Source: Atopsyche davidsoni
Lineage: Eukaryota > Arthropoda > Insecta > Trichoptera > Hydrobiosidae
Direction of reading: 5' to 3'
Length of the DNA stretch: 64,000 nucleotides
Assembly (NCBI GenBank): GCA_022113835.1
Contig: JAILWY010000010.1
Span: 7,963,501-8,027,500 of the forward strand
Below the pieces are notes generated by a model. The model ran no database searches. It saw only the letters and a list, made by a program, of their open reading frames with translations, and was not told the origin of the DNA. Position 1 is the stretch's first letter. The number at the start of each line of letters is the position of its first letter. Shown here piece after piece: positions 1 to 12,800 of this stretch. The translations under genes were made by a program, and so were the position numbers.

Positions 1-2795
1 GCTTGCGCTGCAGGGAAAGTCGCAGGTCAGAAAAAGACGGGCGCTCGTGGGGCTCACGGCGCCAGCAGCGTCGCATCAATGCGTGTACATCTCGCGGACA
101 GCCTCCTGGCCGCGCCGGCGGCGTCCAGCCCGCCTCCCCGCGGCTCGCTAGAGCCAGGTTCTCCAGCACTTCCTCGTCCGACAGCCGCGAGTAGGGGGTT
201 CGACGGCACGCACCGACGATCTCCGCCAGAGTCACGCCGAACGCCCACACGTCCCCTCGACTGGTGTATTCCCCCAGAAAAGCTGCCTCCCAAGCTGCCC
301 AGCGCAACGGCAGCCGCGCGACGCCCGCCACCTCACAGTAGTCCGCTGCATATGCCTCGCAGTCGGCACCGAGGTCTGAAATCTTCACCCGCCACGCAGA
401 GCCCAGCAGCAAGTTTCGAGCGGCGAGATCACGGTGCACGAAGTGTAAAGCCTCCAGATATTCCATGCCTGCAGCAACTTGCGTGCCCAACTGAAGAAGA
501 CGAGGTAGCGGCGGAGAGGGACGCGCGCTCAACCAGCTTCGCAGATCTCCGGGCGCCGAGTACTCCAGCAGCACGGCGGGAGGCCCGTCCCGCCGGCACG
601 CGCCCAGCACGCGCGCCAGGTGAGGGTCGCCCAAGGCGGCTAGTGCGCGCACGTCGCGCCGGAAGTCTTCGCGTTGACGTGCAGTGGCTTCCGTCGGGAG
701 CACCTTTACAGCTACAAGCCGCCGTTCGCTGGGAGCGCCCGTTCCGTACTCGGCAATCCCCTCAGCCTCCGCTACGTACACCTGTCGGGGTAATATAATA
801 CATTATATATATATTGTGTGATTGGCTCAAACGACCTCGTAACATTATTGTTTGGAGACAATCATGGTATATATTCAATGTTAGAGAAGACGAATCAAGA
901 CTGAGAACTGACCGTTCCGAAGGCACCCTCGGATAGCTTAGAGAGCATGCGCAGTCGGTGACGAGGGAAGTCCGGTACAGATCCCCTTCGTTCGGCCGTG
1001 GAGTGTGCGGACTCTGGATCCGGGACATCACCTTCGGGAAGCGCATAGTCGTAGCTGGACCCATCCGAGGCGTCATCTACTCGTGTTTCCGCTTCCAGCG
1101 GCCGTAGTTCCACGTCCACAGCACTGTACCCGCAGTAGGGCGCACAGTACTCGTCCTTGGGAGCGACAGGCGGCGCGGGCGTCTTGGCGGCCAGCGGGCT
1201 GGCGAAGCACTTGCGGCGGCGGTGGCGCGCCGCGGCCAGCAGACCCGCCGCCCCCAGGAGCAGCGCGGCTGCCGCCAGCGCGCCCACCGCCACGGCCGCG
1301 GGCACGGAGGCGCCGCGCTCCGCCGCCGCCACGGCCGCCCCCGCCCCTCCCTCTCCAGCAGCTTCCAGGCTGAAGTTTCCGTGCGCGGCCACTGGAATGT
1401 AGCAGCGAGGATATTGTGACAATCCACATGCGCTAGACGAGGACTTGCAACATCATGAATGAAAACGTTTTCCAATGCCTCAGTTTTCTAATTTTACTCT
1501 TAGAGCATTTACTATAAGGAAAATGTCAATTATATTTACTTTAAATGATCTCAGAAATGGAATAAAAAGTTATGAGTAATTTTTGCAATTGAAATGGGGA
1601 AAAAATATAAAATATTCTACAAAATTGATGAATGTAACAAAAGATTTTGTCGAAATGGAGTGTATGGAGGTTTGTCTCACCAGAATCAAACGTGACCTCA
1701 GCGAGAAGGATCCATCGAGCGGCAAAGAAAAGGCGGAGGCGCACGAAGCGGCCGGCGCGTCGATGCAGACGAATGGTGACATTTCGTGGGGTCTCAAATA
1801 TCATGTCCTCTTGCGGGACGAAGGCGATGGGCTCGCCCGGAAACAGTTCTCCGCCCACCGAGAAGAACACGCGAGCCTCGGCGAACACCCGAGCGTCCTC
1901 CGTGAAGCGATTACCGCAAAATAGGTGCACAGCCGAAAACTCCCTCACTCCGCCAAATTCGAATGTCAAGTCCACGTGCGTGCGCGAGTCGTTCCGCCAG
2001 CCCACCCAGCCGGCGCGAGCGCGCGGAGCGGTGGGCACGCGTCCGTCGGTCAGCAGGCCCAGGCCGCGGGTGAGGCCGCGCAGCCAGCGTCCGTCGTAGG
2101 CGGCGTCCAGCAGCTCGCGCCCGTCGTCGCGCCGGTCGCCCTGCGGCGCCGAGTAGCTCACGGCGGCCTCTGCGCGGTAGCAGCCGTACAGCTCCACCCG
2201 CATGCACACCGTGCGACGGTGACGGCTGTACGGCAGGAAGCGCACGCGCGACGCCCAGAAGGGAGGGTCCAGCTCAGCGCGCGCCTCCAGGTAAGTGTTA
2301 GAGTTTGCGGTGATGACTTCCTCGCCGGCCGTGCTGCGATAGCGCACCCACTGGCCCAGTCGCGGCCGCCAGTACTCAAGCAAGTAGGCCTCGGCGAACT
2401 CGCGTCCTTGGCCGTTCCCGAACCTGCCCATGGAACCGGCGGCGGTGACGAGATGCGCGCGTCGCAAATCCACCTGCAGCCACTCTCGCGCCTCGGCTGC
2501 CACCTGCTCGCGCGGACACCACGCGCCACCGAGCCGCTCGGCGCGCAACCGTCCGTGCTGCGGTCCCACGTTGCCGTCGTCAAACGAAGAACTGGCCGTC
2601 AAGTCCCGGTCCGCAACGGCGCCGCTTTCCACTCCCAGCGGAGCGTCGCAGCGCTCTGCACAAGGAAAATCTCATGAAACATAGTCCGGGCGAAGAAACA
2701 GGGTCGGAGAAGAGAGGGAGCGAGCAGTACTCACGTGGCTCGAGAGCTCGGGCGGTGAGCGCCATCAGCGCCACCAGCAGCAACCCGGCGCCCAT
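1..2795 (-). CDS. Ddr: Discoidin domain receptor tyrosine kinase (partial, 3' end outside window)
   Basis: Receptor tyrosine kinase of the DDR (collagen receptor) family. Four coding exons: 2735-2795, 1681-2655, 913-1391 and 1-781. Splice junctions agree in phase and sites are canonical (for example donor GTGAGT at 2734, acceptor TTGTGCAG before 2655, acceptor CTACATTCCAG before 1391). Exon 1 encodes a signal peptide (MGAGLLLVALMALTARALEP). Exon 2 starts at the first discoidin cysteine (RCDAPLG), runs through GAWCPRE to VCMRVELYGC, then a discoidin-like domain ending near ILLAEVTFDSG. Exon 3 holds an Ala/Leu-rich transmembrane segment, a basic stop-transfer (RHRRRK), a Tyr-containing juxtamembrane region and the start of the kinase (LSEGAFGTV). 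Exon 4 holds VAVK, HRDLAARN, DLG, LPLRWAAWE, DVWAFGVTL and ERPSF, then continues past base 1 without a stop. Coding DNA is very GC-rich against an AT-rich background. Odd points: first Gly of the glycine loop is Ser, the alpha-C Glu is Asp, and DFG is DLG. Family assignment is firm; collagen as ligand is inferred from the family. Confidence 0.93.
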
Positions 2796-3180
2796 TGCCG
2801 CACAAAATGTTTCTCAAGTTTGGACCTCGAGTCAGCTACCTGCAGAGGAGTCAAAGTTGATGTTTACGCGCGGTCGCCATGCCGCCTGACCCGCCGCCGA
2901 CCGACGCCCGCGGCATTCGAAGTCGACGCAATCTATCGCGTGAGTCCTCGGTGGATCGATATAATTTTCTGCGGATGTCGGTCTGCGGCGATTCGTCGAC
3001 TTGAAGATAACGTGATGCCTCTTTCCACGTTAAAAACTAACGTATAAATTTATAAGAGCTATAGAAAACATATTTATTGTGATCGCAACAGTTGCGGAGG
3101 GGTGGTATGAGGAGCGAGGGGCGAATATACGGGGAGAGCGGAGGGGAGGGCCGGGCTCGTTACAGATAGCATCTCAGGAA
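2796..3180 (-). promoter_or_regulatory. Ddr upstream region / 5' UTR candidate
   Basis: The Ddr start codon at 2795 is preceded on the minus strand by a moderately GC-rich stretch with several CpG and CGATCG-like words, then the sequence becomes AT-rich beyond about 3,010. No clear TATA box was identified. The region probably contains 5' UTR and possibly the promoter, but an upstream noncoding exon farther right cannot be excluded. Confidence 0.35.
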
Positions 3181-5200
3181 ATGAACCTCCGGGGGGACAA
3201 ACGACAAGCTTCTGCGAGCATTTGCGCATCAATATCGTTGTATTCGTGAATACTAAATGAAAATCTAGAATCTATGTATAGAAACAGTTGCACAATAATA
3301 TTCCAGTAGTAAGGAATAACAATATCGTCGAACGTATCAGTGTTTTCTTCCTCTAGATAATAGTTAATGTCCGTACGTTACCCCTTGGTTCCTTTTATAT
3401 GTCTTAACACATATTTATTTTTTTACAAGCTACTGTGAAATCAATTTGTATACCCATAACGACCCTTGATTGAACGATGACTTCTATCGCAGAGTAGAAG
3501 TACCGAGCAGATCATTCAGAAAACATGTTAGTTGATATAAAATATTTATGAAAGATAATTCTTCCGTGTCAGTTATCTTCCGAAGTGGATGACTTCGTCT
3601 AGCTGCGTGAAGTGAATGGGGCATCTTCCCGATGTCATATTGAACTTCAGAAGCGGTGCTCCGCTACACTGAAAGCGTGAGTACACTTTAATATATTCAT
3701 ATGGCGCGTTGGAGGGCTGCAGCCTCTAATTCTGTCGGGGCTTATTACTTACTATTCATTCATTATTAGTGGAGAGAATATTCTAAAGTAAGAATTAAAT
3801 TTGAAACATTTTTTAATTAATTTTTATCACTTCTTGTACCGAAGAGTAACATATCGTATTTGAAATGAAAACCTCATACTCTTTGAGATTCTGGATACTG
3901 CTTAAAGTGCGCGTGCAATTTTTAATAGTATGTATAATTGAGTACAGTGAACGCGTCTACACGTACTCTACGCTTTCATACTAGCATTTTTGCTAGTATG
4001 AACAGGAATGATGGAATTCGAGGAACGCATGAAACATGTGCGCAAATATATTACCACAAGCTTTTCTTCGTATATTATTATAGCGGCAAAGAATAAATGA
4101 CTTGCATACATCGCAAGCGACAAAAAAACAAACTGAACCAGAATGATGCGGCAACCAACAATAATTATCAATTATGAGAAACTTCTCAATGAAATGTTAT
4201 CTCGCTCTCGCCAGCAATCAAAGAAATGAACGATAAATAAATACTGGGCATTTTAATTGAAAATTAAGAATGACAGGCAACGCTACGCGCGAGGATATCA
4301 CAAAAAAATAAAACATATACCTAAAAATAATTAAATTATAAATATTTTTAACATTAAAACAAATGCTACACTAAATATATGCGCCTTTTTAAAAGGCTAA
4401 TTGTAAGAACGGTATTATAAAGACGTATAACATTTTAACATCAAATAATAGTAAACGCATATGATTGGCTTGATTTAAATTTCTATTTAAGTTCAATGTG
4501 ATAATGTGTGATGACAATATTCATCAACCAGTTAAAAATAAACAGTTATCTAAGATACACCTGTAGTTTTACTGCCCGAAGATGGGATTGCATCCCTCTT
4601 GTAAGTTTCAGCTTACAAATGAAAATGTGGCTGGTTCATGCATTCACATTGTAAAATTGTCCATCTTTAAGTGGCATATATGTAGTTTCTTGTCAATTTC
4701 AGCCAATAATGAAGCCCTGGAGCAAGTGACCCCGGGACCATAGTTTGAATATAAAAGCTTGTTTGAACCTGCTTAATATTCTAGCATCTAGAAAATACAT
4801 ATTTGTTAAATCAACATGAATTAATCAATCCGATAAAAGTTAAATCGCAAAAGATCACATACATACATTTTGAAAAAGACGATACAGGAACGATATAAAA
4901 TATGGGAGATTTGACGCAGCCGGTCTGCTTGGGCAGTTACGAGCTATTTGTATATACGTACTAACAGTTTGCAGGAGTGAGTCTGTCGGGTTGTTTATTT
5001 ACTCGCGAGGTGTTGGGGCGGGCGCCCTCCGCAGCCCCAGCCCATCTGGAATACACAAAACCGTCATCAGCAAGCCGATCATTCGATTAATCTCACATTC
5101 ATTCATTCGACCAGACTCTCGCCACCCAGCGCTGTCCACGTCACCTGCACCTAACAAATAATCCAAGAAGCGGGTCTTTTTATTATACAAATGCAACTCT
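3181..5200. other. Gene-free AT-rich DNA
   Basis: I see no credible coding exon. The only structured element is a perfect 12-bp-arm hairpin at 3975-4002, listed separately. Open frames here are short and AT-driven. Confidence 0.5.
3975..4002. repeat. Perfect short hairpin
   Basis: TTCATACTAGCA at 3975-3986 and its exact reverse complement TGCTAGTATGAA at 3991-4002 flank a TTTT loop. Twelve paired bases with no mismatch. It could be a degenerate MITE core or chance in AT-rich DNA; no flanking duplication was found. Confidence 0.75.
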
Positions 5201-5212
5201 CGTGTGTGCTCT

Positions 5213-5365
5213 TAAGCTGCCTCCACATGCTGCGACACAACCTATAAACGAATCAGCGAATGGCGTTCTTTATTTATTTTTTTATAGCTTTGCCGAAAAG
5301 AAAACAACGCTCTGTTTAACTCTGTTCGGCTCTCCGTTGTGTCACAGTGTGTATAGGCAGCTTTA
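5213..5365. mobile_element. MITE-like element with about 30-bp terminal inverted repeats
   Basis: The left end TAAGCTGCCTCCACATGC and the reverse complement of the right end (AAAGCTGCCTATACACAC) match, and both continue into a GACACAAC motif. The element is about 150 bp with no coding potential, typical of a non-autonomous DNA transposon. Flanks suggest a short TTA/TAA target duplication but this is not certain. Confidence 0.6.
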
Positions 5366-7056
5366 TTAGAAGCGTACTTCGATAAAAGCAAGAAAAGGTT
5401 TACTATTACGTGATACGTGATTTGATCATATTCAATGTTAAATAAACAAAACTACTTGGTCGGATTTGAAATCTCCGGAGTATAAAATTTGATATACTAT
5501 ATACAATGCGATGAATAAGTTTTGGATAGTATTGTATTATAATTGTACACGTCGCAAATAAGAAATTTTTAAATAATAAATGCATTGCAGAGATACGTCG
5601 AAGAATGCCCTCATGAGCCTCGAATGCTATCTAAGTCTGGACTGTGAACCATGACTAACTCGATTGCCTTTCTATTAATAATCCTTGAGTAGTGCCTGCG
5701 TAAGCACCTATATGTAAAAATAATTTTCCTCCGAACACTTGTAATATATCCGCAGGATCGATGGACTTAAATTCCAACGCCTAATTGCCGTACAAATTCA
5801 GCACACGATGGAATTACATTTTCAATTGAAGAACTGGTATTTTTGTTATCGTAGTTTTTTTAAGTTTTTATTCAACATTTGTTCAACTGAAATTGAATTA
5901 TCTTTTATGGCTGTTTTTGAACAAACTGGGTATTTCACAATTTTTAGAGATTCAAGATATTTTTCTGTGCATGAAACACTAAGTAAGTACTGTAAGGTTT
6001 TAATAAAATATCTACACCAAATGGGATAAATGCATTGGTTTTAAAAAATCAATATCGCAGTTTTGTTATAACTACTGAAAATATAATCAATTATAGTTGC
6101 TCATGGCGGTTATCTTGATTATATGTTTTTATTTCCTACGATTACGCCCCTTGTTTTATTTGTGAAAAACTTTCGTACTTTTATTACCCATATTTATCGT
6201 GTCGTGATAATAAAAAAATAATAATTTATGATAAAAGCTCGCCAAATTTCTAAGTCGTTAAGAATTGTCTGATCAGCGTGGGGCAGAATCTCAACAAGTT
6301 TAGCATAATACCTGCCAATTGGTAGGAACTTTAAAACATAAATAGACTAATATCGCAAACAATTAATATTAATATTGTGTGACGCTATCTGTAAGATAGA
6401 TTTCAAAGGTATAACAAATGGTTATTTGTATTTTCGCAAAATAAGTTATTTCAATCAATTTCAGCGCTATATACTAAAATTGATTTTCGGTGTAAATATG
6501 TAAGCAAGGAAAGGCCATGATTGCGAATAAACATCAAAATACTCGTAGATCGGAGGTACTCTCAAATATACTTGAATTTCCAGCCAATAATTTAAAAATT
6601 CCTCGAGTCTAGTATTCCCGGTCCTGCACGAAGTGCATCGATGATATTTATTCGCAAGCACGACCTCTCCTTGTTTATTACTCTGGAAATCAATTTTAAT
6701 AAGAAGTGCTGAGATGAAATGAAATAATTTCATTTACATAAAAGCTACTTTGAAAAAATACATATAAATTACAAAAGTAGCAATATAATCTGCATGCCTC
6801 AAGTAGAAAGGATCCCTCTCCGAGTATATGTAAACATTGTTTCTCGGTAAAAAAAAAAGAATAGACGAGAAAAGAAAAGCGAGCCTACATGGAGATAATT
6901 TAGACGCATTTAGATACCCCATAGTGCTTTATTCATATGTCTCAGAATAGAACTAAACTTTAATAAAAATGCCTTCGCAACATTATATGATATATATTTT
7001 AGTATTTCTGCTTGTATTTCAGTACACATGGTATTCAGATTGCTTTATAGTATATA

Positions 7057-7119
<63 letters not shown>

Positions 7120-9060
7120 AGATTTAAATATGATAAAGAGGCAATGAGTCCAGTAAATAGGCCGTCACATTCGGCCGTCGTTTCTATGGGCCGTCTTCAT
7201 TAGGGGAAATAAAGTAATGAGCCGCGACCTATGCGCGAGATGTTATCATATTCTAGCAACTTACAATACGCCTGCTTTTTCTCCGTCGGCAGATGTACAC
7301 ATCTCTCAAAATAGATAAAAATAGAGGTAAGGAAACATGAGCGACACCGACACAAAATCGTGTATCCTTTTCATATTCTTTACTAATTGTACAAAGACTT
7401 CTTTTTTCATTTTTCAAAACTCGTTAAAAGTTGAAATTTAAATTAAGCAAAGCAGATACCTAAACACTATTTATGTACAAAATACTGTCATTGCTTATCA
7501 AAATGCAACGAAGCTTACTATATCATCAAGATCCTAACAAGCACAACTAAATATATTCTACCTGTTTTTATAAAAATGGAATCGGTCAATATCTCAAAAT
7601 TAAGTAAAGCAAATAAAATATATCAAAAATATAACACAATAGCGTTTTGGCTAGACACTTTTGTCTGCGCCCGCTGTCTTACAGTATCAACTAGAGGTGA
7701 AGCTCTTTTGGAAAACTTCAGAAAAGGGGAAGTTGAACTCGAGCACTCTGAAGGAACCGACGCCATGCAACTCAAGTTTCAAGCAACTCGCACAATTTTT
7801 TTGGTTGAAGTTTTAAAAATGCTTTTATATATAAAATAAAAATATAAATAAAAATAAGCGGCCTCCATTCAAACTTATTTTTATCAATTTAATTCATAAA
7901 AATTCAACATCTTATTTACTTACATGATGTGCATGAATAAAGCGGCTAAAGTCTTTATAGAGCGTAAGATCCGTTTTTGTCGATTTTTAAAATATACTAC
8001 CAATAATAAAAACCATAATAAAGATTAGATAGTTTTTTGACCTCATGAAGCTACACAATTCAGATTCTACTTTTTTTTTTCATGATCTGCGAAGGGGGAG
8101 GGGTGGGGTAGATGAATTCCTTAAACCGAAAAGCATCGATGTCACCGAGTATTTGAATAATTAGCAGTATCGTTCAAATGCCTCCAAATATTTCCCCACT
8201 CTCCCACACGCCTTATTGTATTTTCTGTTAGAATGAAATAGGTTTAGTACCGAAAGTTAAACGAAATAGCATCTAAAAAAACTTTGGCGATCGAATAACA
8301 GCAGCCTCACTGCAGACCTACACATTTATCTGTAGTGTAGTGTGCCTTAGTAAAATCACGTATTTTTTCACAGTCCTATTCTGTTTTTTCCTTTCCAATT
8401 CGTTTTGACAACGGACCGCGATAGAAATGCCAGCCAATGGAAAAAAATTAAGCGGCGATAGCGCCTTTGAGCGGCAAGGACTACACAGCACAATAAGATA
8501 AATATCAGCAACAGCCGAGTGTATTTTGAATTATATTTCTATGAAAGCAGCAGAATGCTCACGGGTACCACCCTCCCCTACATTACCCAGCTATACAGAA
8601 ATGCTTAGCCCTAAATTCCTGTGTTGAAATAATTTAAATATAAATTTATGGAATTTCATACATTTATAATTGTTGAAGTGGCTCAAGGACTTTGTTTTGT
8701 TTGCTAAGTTCCTATGGGGGCGCTCGGGGTCGGGAATAATGCTCGAGTTATTCTGGAATGGAGCCCGACTGCTGCGAGAGCACCGGCGGCAGTGTGCTCC
8801 AGCAGGACATACCGCGTATATTGAACCGCGACAATCGATTTCAACACTCGTGAGACCTCTCCGTAAGAAGTTTTTGTAAGATTCAAACTAAGTGATTTTT
8901 TCCACGAGATATCAGGGGACGGGGAGGGTACGAGAATTCAATTTCACTAACCGTCACCAAAACCCGCGAAAAAATGTGATATACCTTCTTAGATACTATG
9001 TCAGAATAGAATTAGATCCTGTCTTAATTAAATATGAGTAGGTGTGTGAAAAATCTGAAA
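5366..9060. other. Gene-free AT-rich DNA with TA microsatellite
   Basis: No exon with protein-family similarity was recognised. Contents are AT-rich intergenic sequence plus the (TA)n tract at 7051-7113. Short open frames (for example near 7,576-7,839 and 8,670-8,879) show no recognisable motif and are not called. Confidence 0.45.
7051..7113. repeat. (TA)n microsatellite
   Basis: About 62 bases of almost uninterrupted TA dinucleotide repeat with one TG interruption near 7061. Confidence 0.95.
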
Positions 9061-9071
9061 TACTTAAATAT

Positions 9072-9147
9072 CTGACTCATTTCGAGACAGCCATTTTTTT
9101 AAGCGCTTTAAGCTCTTCTAAAAAATGACTGTCTCCAAATGAGTCAG
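9072..9147. repeat. Imperfect inverted repeat, arms about 29 bp
   Basis: CTGACTCATTTCGAGACAG near 9072 pairs with CTGTCTCCAAATGAGTCAG ending at 9147, and the pairing continues inward through an A/T run. Spacer is about 18 bp. Probably a foldback or MITE relic. Confidence 0.7.
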
Positions 9148-9239
9148 GTTTTTGAGAAAATTATGTTTGAACTCAAGCTCAGAGATGACTCTCAATAAAT
9201 GAGATGTTATCGTTAATCTTGATTTTTTAGCCGACTTGT

Positions 9240-9440
9240 AAATAAAAATGAAATGCCGCGATTACGGGCTGAATGGCGTCGCTGTGTCCGGCGGCTTAAC
9301 CGACACTTCGGCTCGGCCCGCGGCCGCCATGCATCATCTCGGCTTTGTATGGAAATTCATAAAAATAATATCAAACGCTCTCGGGTTCGCGCGGCCCCGG
9401 GCACCGCCGATGGTGTAAAACAGCTTTAATTTCCTGTCCA
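9240..9440. promoter_or_regulatory. GC-rich island, candidate conserved noncoding element
   Basis: A GC-rich block (runs such as GCGGCCGCC and CGCGGCCCCGG) alternates with AT-rich words (TTCATAAAAATAATATCAAA) in otherwise AT-rich DNA. It has no supported exon. Such islands often mark enhancers or promoters in insect intergenic DNA; that role is inference only. Confidence 0.3.
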
Positions 9441-9773
9441 AACATCAAGCACTTGCGAACTGGTGGAGATTATTATTTTTATATTGCCCATGCAATAAAA
9501 TACCCAGTGTCGCAAAGCATAAAGTATACAAAGAGAACAGAATTTTTTTTTTACGTAAATTTTATTGAATGTTAATTTTAGGGCGAAAGTATATTTTGAA
9601 AATGAATGTTGTCAATTGATTTTGATGGTTTCTCCGTGGACTATCACAGAGTGAAAGTTTCACACTGAAAACAAGCAAAAATAATTTGTAATGCTCTCAT
9701 TCAGGTATACAATTAGAAATCTTCATTTTATATCAGTAAATCAAACAATCTTTTTAATTCTATAATAATTCGC

Positions 9774-9818
9774 GTTGTCAATTCGATTCAAACCCGTTGT
9801 CAATTCGATTCATAACCC
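9774..9818 (+). repeat. Tandem duplication of a 22-bp word
   Basis: GTTGTCAATTCGATTCA occurs twice in direct tandem, at 9774 and 9796, each followed by a variant of AACCC. Confidence 0.9.
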
Positions 9819-9819
9819 A

Positions 9820-12800
9820 TTATACAAAAATTTAGGTACACAGTCTACAATATCTTGGAGATAGTGTATTGAAATCTTATCATTTAAACTTTATGCTTAT
9901 CTAAAAATAACTCGGGGCCTATAAGTTTTAAAGACAATATTATGTACATAGAAGGTACTTGCCCCACTTACTGCAGGTAGCTAGGTATGGTAAGTTGCCT
10001 GCGAATATACATTAAAGGCGCAACTTTATATATTAAATATATTTTTTTCAAAGATTTCTCAGTATTTTCGTAAGATATTAATAACGCTTAGCGCTTTTTA
10101 TAAAGGAGATTATCTTGTTCATTTTTGGTATATCATTGTCATCTCAGAGATTAGCGATCTGGAGCGAGAAAACGAGAGTGGGAGATGATCTCATCCCGGG
10201 ACCCGTGGGTACAGATGATATCACCACGTCCATCATCATGGCAACCGCCACCGGAGAAGACCTCCTCACTCAGCCCTTCTTCACTCTATCTGGCCGGCAT
10301 AGGGCGAATACAGCTTTAGTGTTCTGCAATGTTATTACATGCTTGTTTCTTCAGCTCTGTTTCAGTGAGTCTGTTGTTTTATTTTGTTTTTTGTATGTAC
10401 AGATGATGAAAACGTTTTACCAAGCGAATTGCCTCAATAGTTTTGTTTTTTTTGTGGCACTCCACGTTAAAGATTATCGGGATCAAGATCACTTATGAAT
10501 ATTATTTCAATCGGTGGTCTTTTAACGCGTCTACATTCAAGATCTTAATTTCATAATTTTATTGTTTCAACGAAATCGGAAGTATGCGTATGGTATTCAT
10601 CTGCTGGCTCGTGAGTGATTAATATTCGTCCGAGACATCCTGCGCTATTCAAGATTCAACGTGAAAGCCCTGCTTTCATTGACATGTGTTTGGATAGATC
10701 GAACGTCTTTTCCTCGAAAGACAAAGAGATATCGCTTCTCAAAGCTCAACTTAATATCGACTATCCTTCATATTTTATTTCTGTATGTAATGCATTAATA
10801 TAACGAGCGAAAAAATTTCTCAAAAGATATGATTCACACTCTAGAATATTACAAGATATTATGTCATTTTACCGATATTTCTTAGGATTCAGAATAAAAT
10901 AATAATCATAAACGAAATTTAATTTTTAACTAGTTAGAATGTATAAAAAATAGTTTTTTTAGAATTTTTATAAAAGCGACATTGTATATAGCCTCCGATT
11001 TATCTGAATTTGCGACGTTTTTGCCATTTTCCCTTATATTTTTACTTGTCATATTTTTTTCTTTGACATTTCACAATGCGCAGTGTTTTCTTTTCCGCGT
11101 GCTATTTCTTTTTTTTCTTATTGGATGCGGCAAAGACAGGGATTTTCTAGTTCCTACTGTAAATGGCTGAAGTGGCGATTTGCGGATTACAAAGAAAGTC
11201 ACGCGATGGAAGGAATGCTGGAGCACCACCAATGAACTGGATCGTGAAACAGTCAAATATCAATTAAATCAAATGCAGTATTCTTCAGTAGACTTCGTTT
11301 ACTGTACTTGATTTGACTTGATAAAACTACGTCATATTTGAAGCGAATGAAGCGTTATTTCCTGAATTTTAAAATTTCTAACACGTCAGTCGGTCTTGAA
11401 TGTTCGTTTGGTACGTAGAGAGATGCGAAATCCTCGTGTTTATATTAAGTCAGGTGAATCATCAGATGTCGAGTCCGGGAGTCCGGATGTAGCATGTAAG
11501 GCTGGGGTTACACTGCAGTCGTGCTCTGACGAGTATCTGCTCTGACACGGAAGAACAAATAAACAAATTAATGGAATCTTCTTCTAGTTGGAAACACTGA
11601 ACTCGCTACGCGTTAAATGGGAGCACAAACCCAACTCATTAAATCTCCAGTCAAGATACTCGGTGTTCATGAATTTCAATTGCCACGGAAACCTGGAAAT
11701 ATTATTACCTTTCAACTTTAATTCTATTTAATTAGAAAAATAACAAATTTGCTATGTGTGGGCTTTGTATTTTTACATTAATATACTTTTTACATTTTAT
11801 CAAATAAAAAAAAGAGCGACACAAAGCAATAAATGGTAACATATTACAATATAAAGTTGTTCAAGCTGTGTTTTATTTATAAGAGAATACATGAATAATT
11901 TATATGAAACTTATTTTCATTAATTTTATATATTGTGGTAGAGAGGTGAAACTTTATTATTTTATAATATATTGTGTGGCACTCGTATTTCAGTTCTAAT
12001 TTTAATGGCCACTTACGGGAGATATTCAGACTCCAAACTGAATTGAAAAAATAGCCGAGAGTACAAAACACCCCAATCAATGAAAGCCGGGGCGCGTAAG
12101 CGGAGAAAGTTGGGCTTTGGGAAAATATTTGTTCATATTGTTCCGGAAACGTCGGAGATATATAACTGGTGAAAAACCGCTAGAAGAAGACCCTATTTGT
12201 GGCCGGTTGGGTGGGGCAATCGTACAGTGAATCCCAATTTAAGTTATTTCATTTCATCATATTTAGTTATGTTTATGATATAAAACACTACCATAAAAAC
12301 TTTCATGGCATTTTTAGTAGTGGCAAAGTAGATTTATTTGGTTCATCTGGTCTGATATTCCGCGCACAAGTTTTTTGCCCTATTAGACTTTTTAAGCTTA
12401 GTGCAACCAAATACGCGAAAAAAATAATTTACTTAGACCCATAGAGACAAAAACTTATTTTTTTACATCGTACAGTATACATAGAATAGAGATTATAAAT
12501 ATAGAGACCTGTAGAATTTCTAAAAATGTATTTTTGAGTGAGTGTTGAGGTTTGGCGTCAAATACTATAAATATGTTTACAAATTTAATGGATCCCAAAA
12601 AGATATACAGTGATATATAGGGATGATTTGATAGTGTTTTTAAGTAATCATAATATTAAATTTACAGCTGTAACTTCGCCCTATACGACCCCAGCGGAAT
12701 TTAATAATGATTAGAGAATTATCAATTCAAAAAACTCAGTATTGACTACCGCGCTTGGCTAGGTATAGCATTTGGCTCCCCAAAGGCTGGGAGGGGTGAA

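Noticed and set aside
79..798. Long open frame on the plus strand (about 239 codons)
   Set aside because: It is the shadow of the GC-rich Ddr kinase exon, which carries VAVK, HRDLAARN and DVWAFG on the minus strand.
1392..1440. Extension of Ddr exon 3 upstream to a TTG at 1422
   Set aside because: The phase does not match exon 2 (which leaves one base). The acceptor CTACATTCCAG before 1391 restores the frame, and DSGVAAHGNFS follows naturally.
1911..2207. Arginine-rich minus-strand frame
   Set aside because: Out-of-frame reading of the Ddr discoidin exon.
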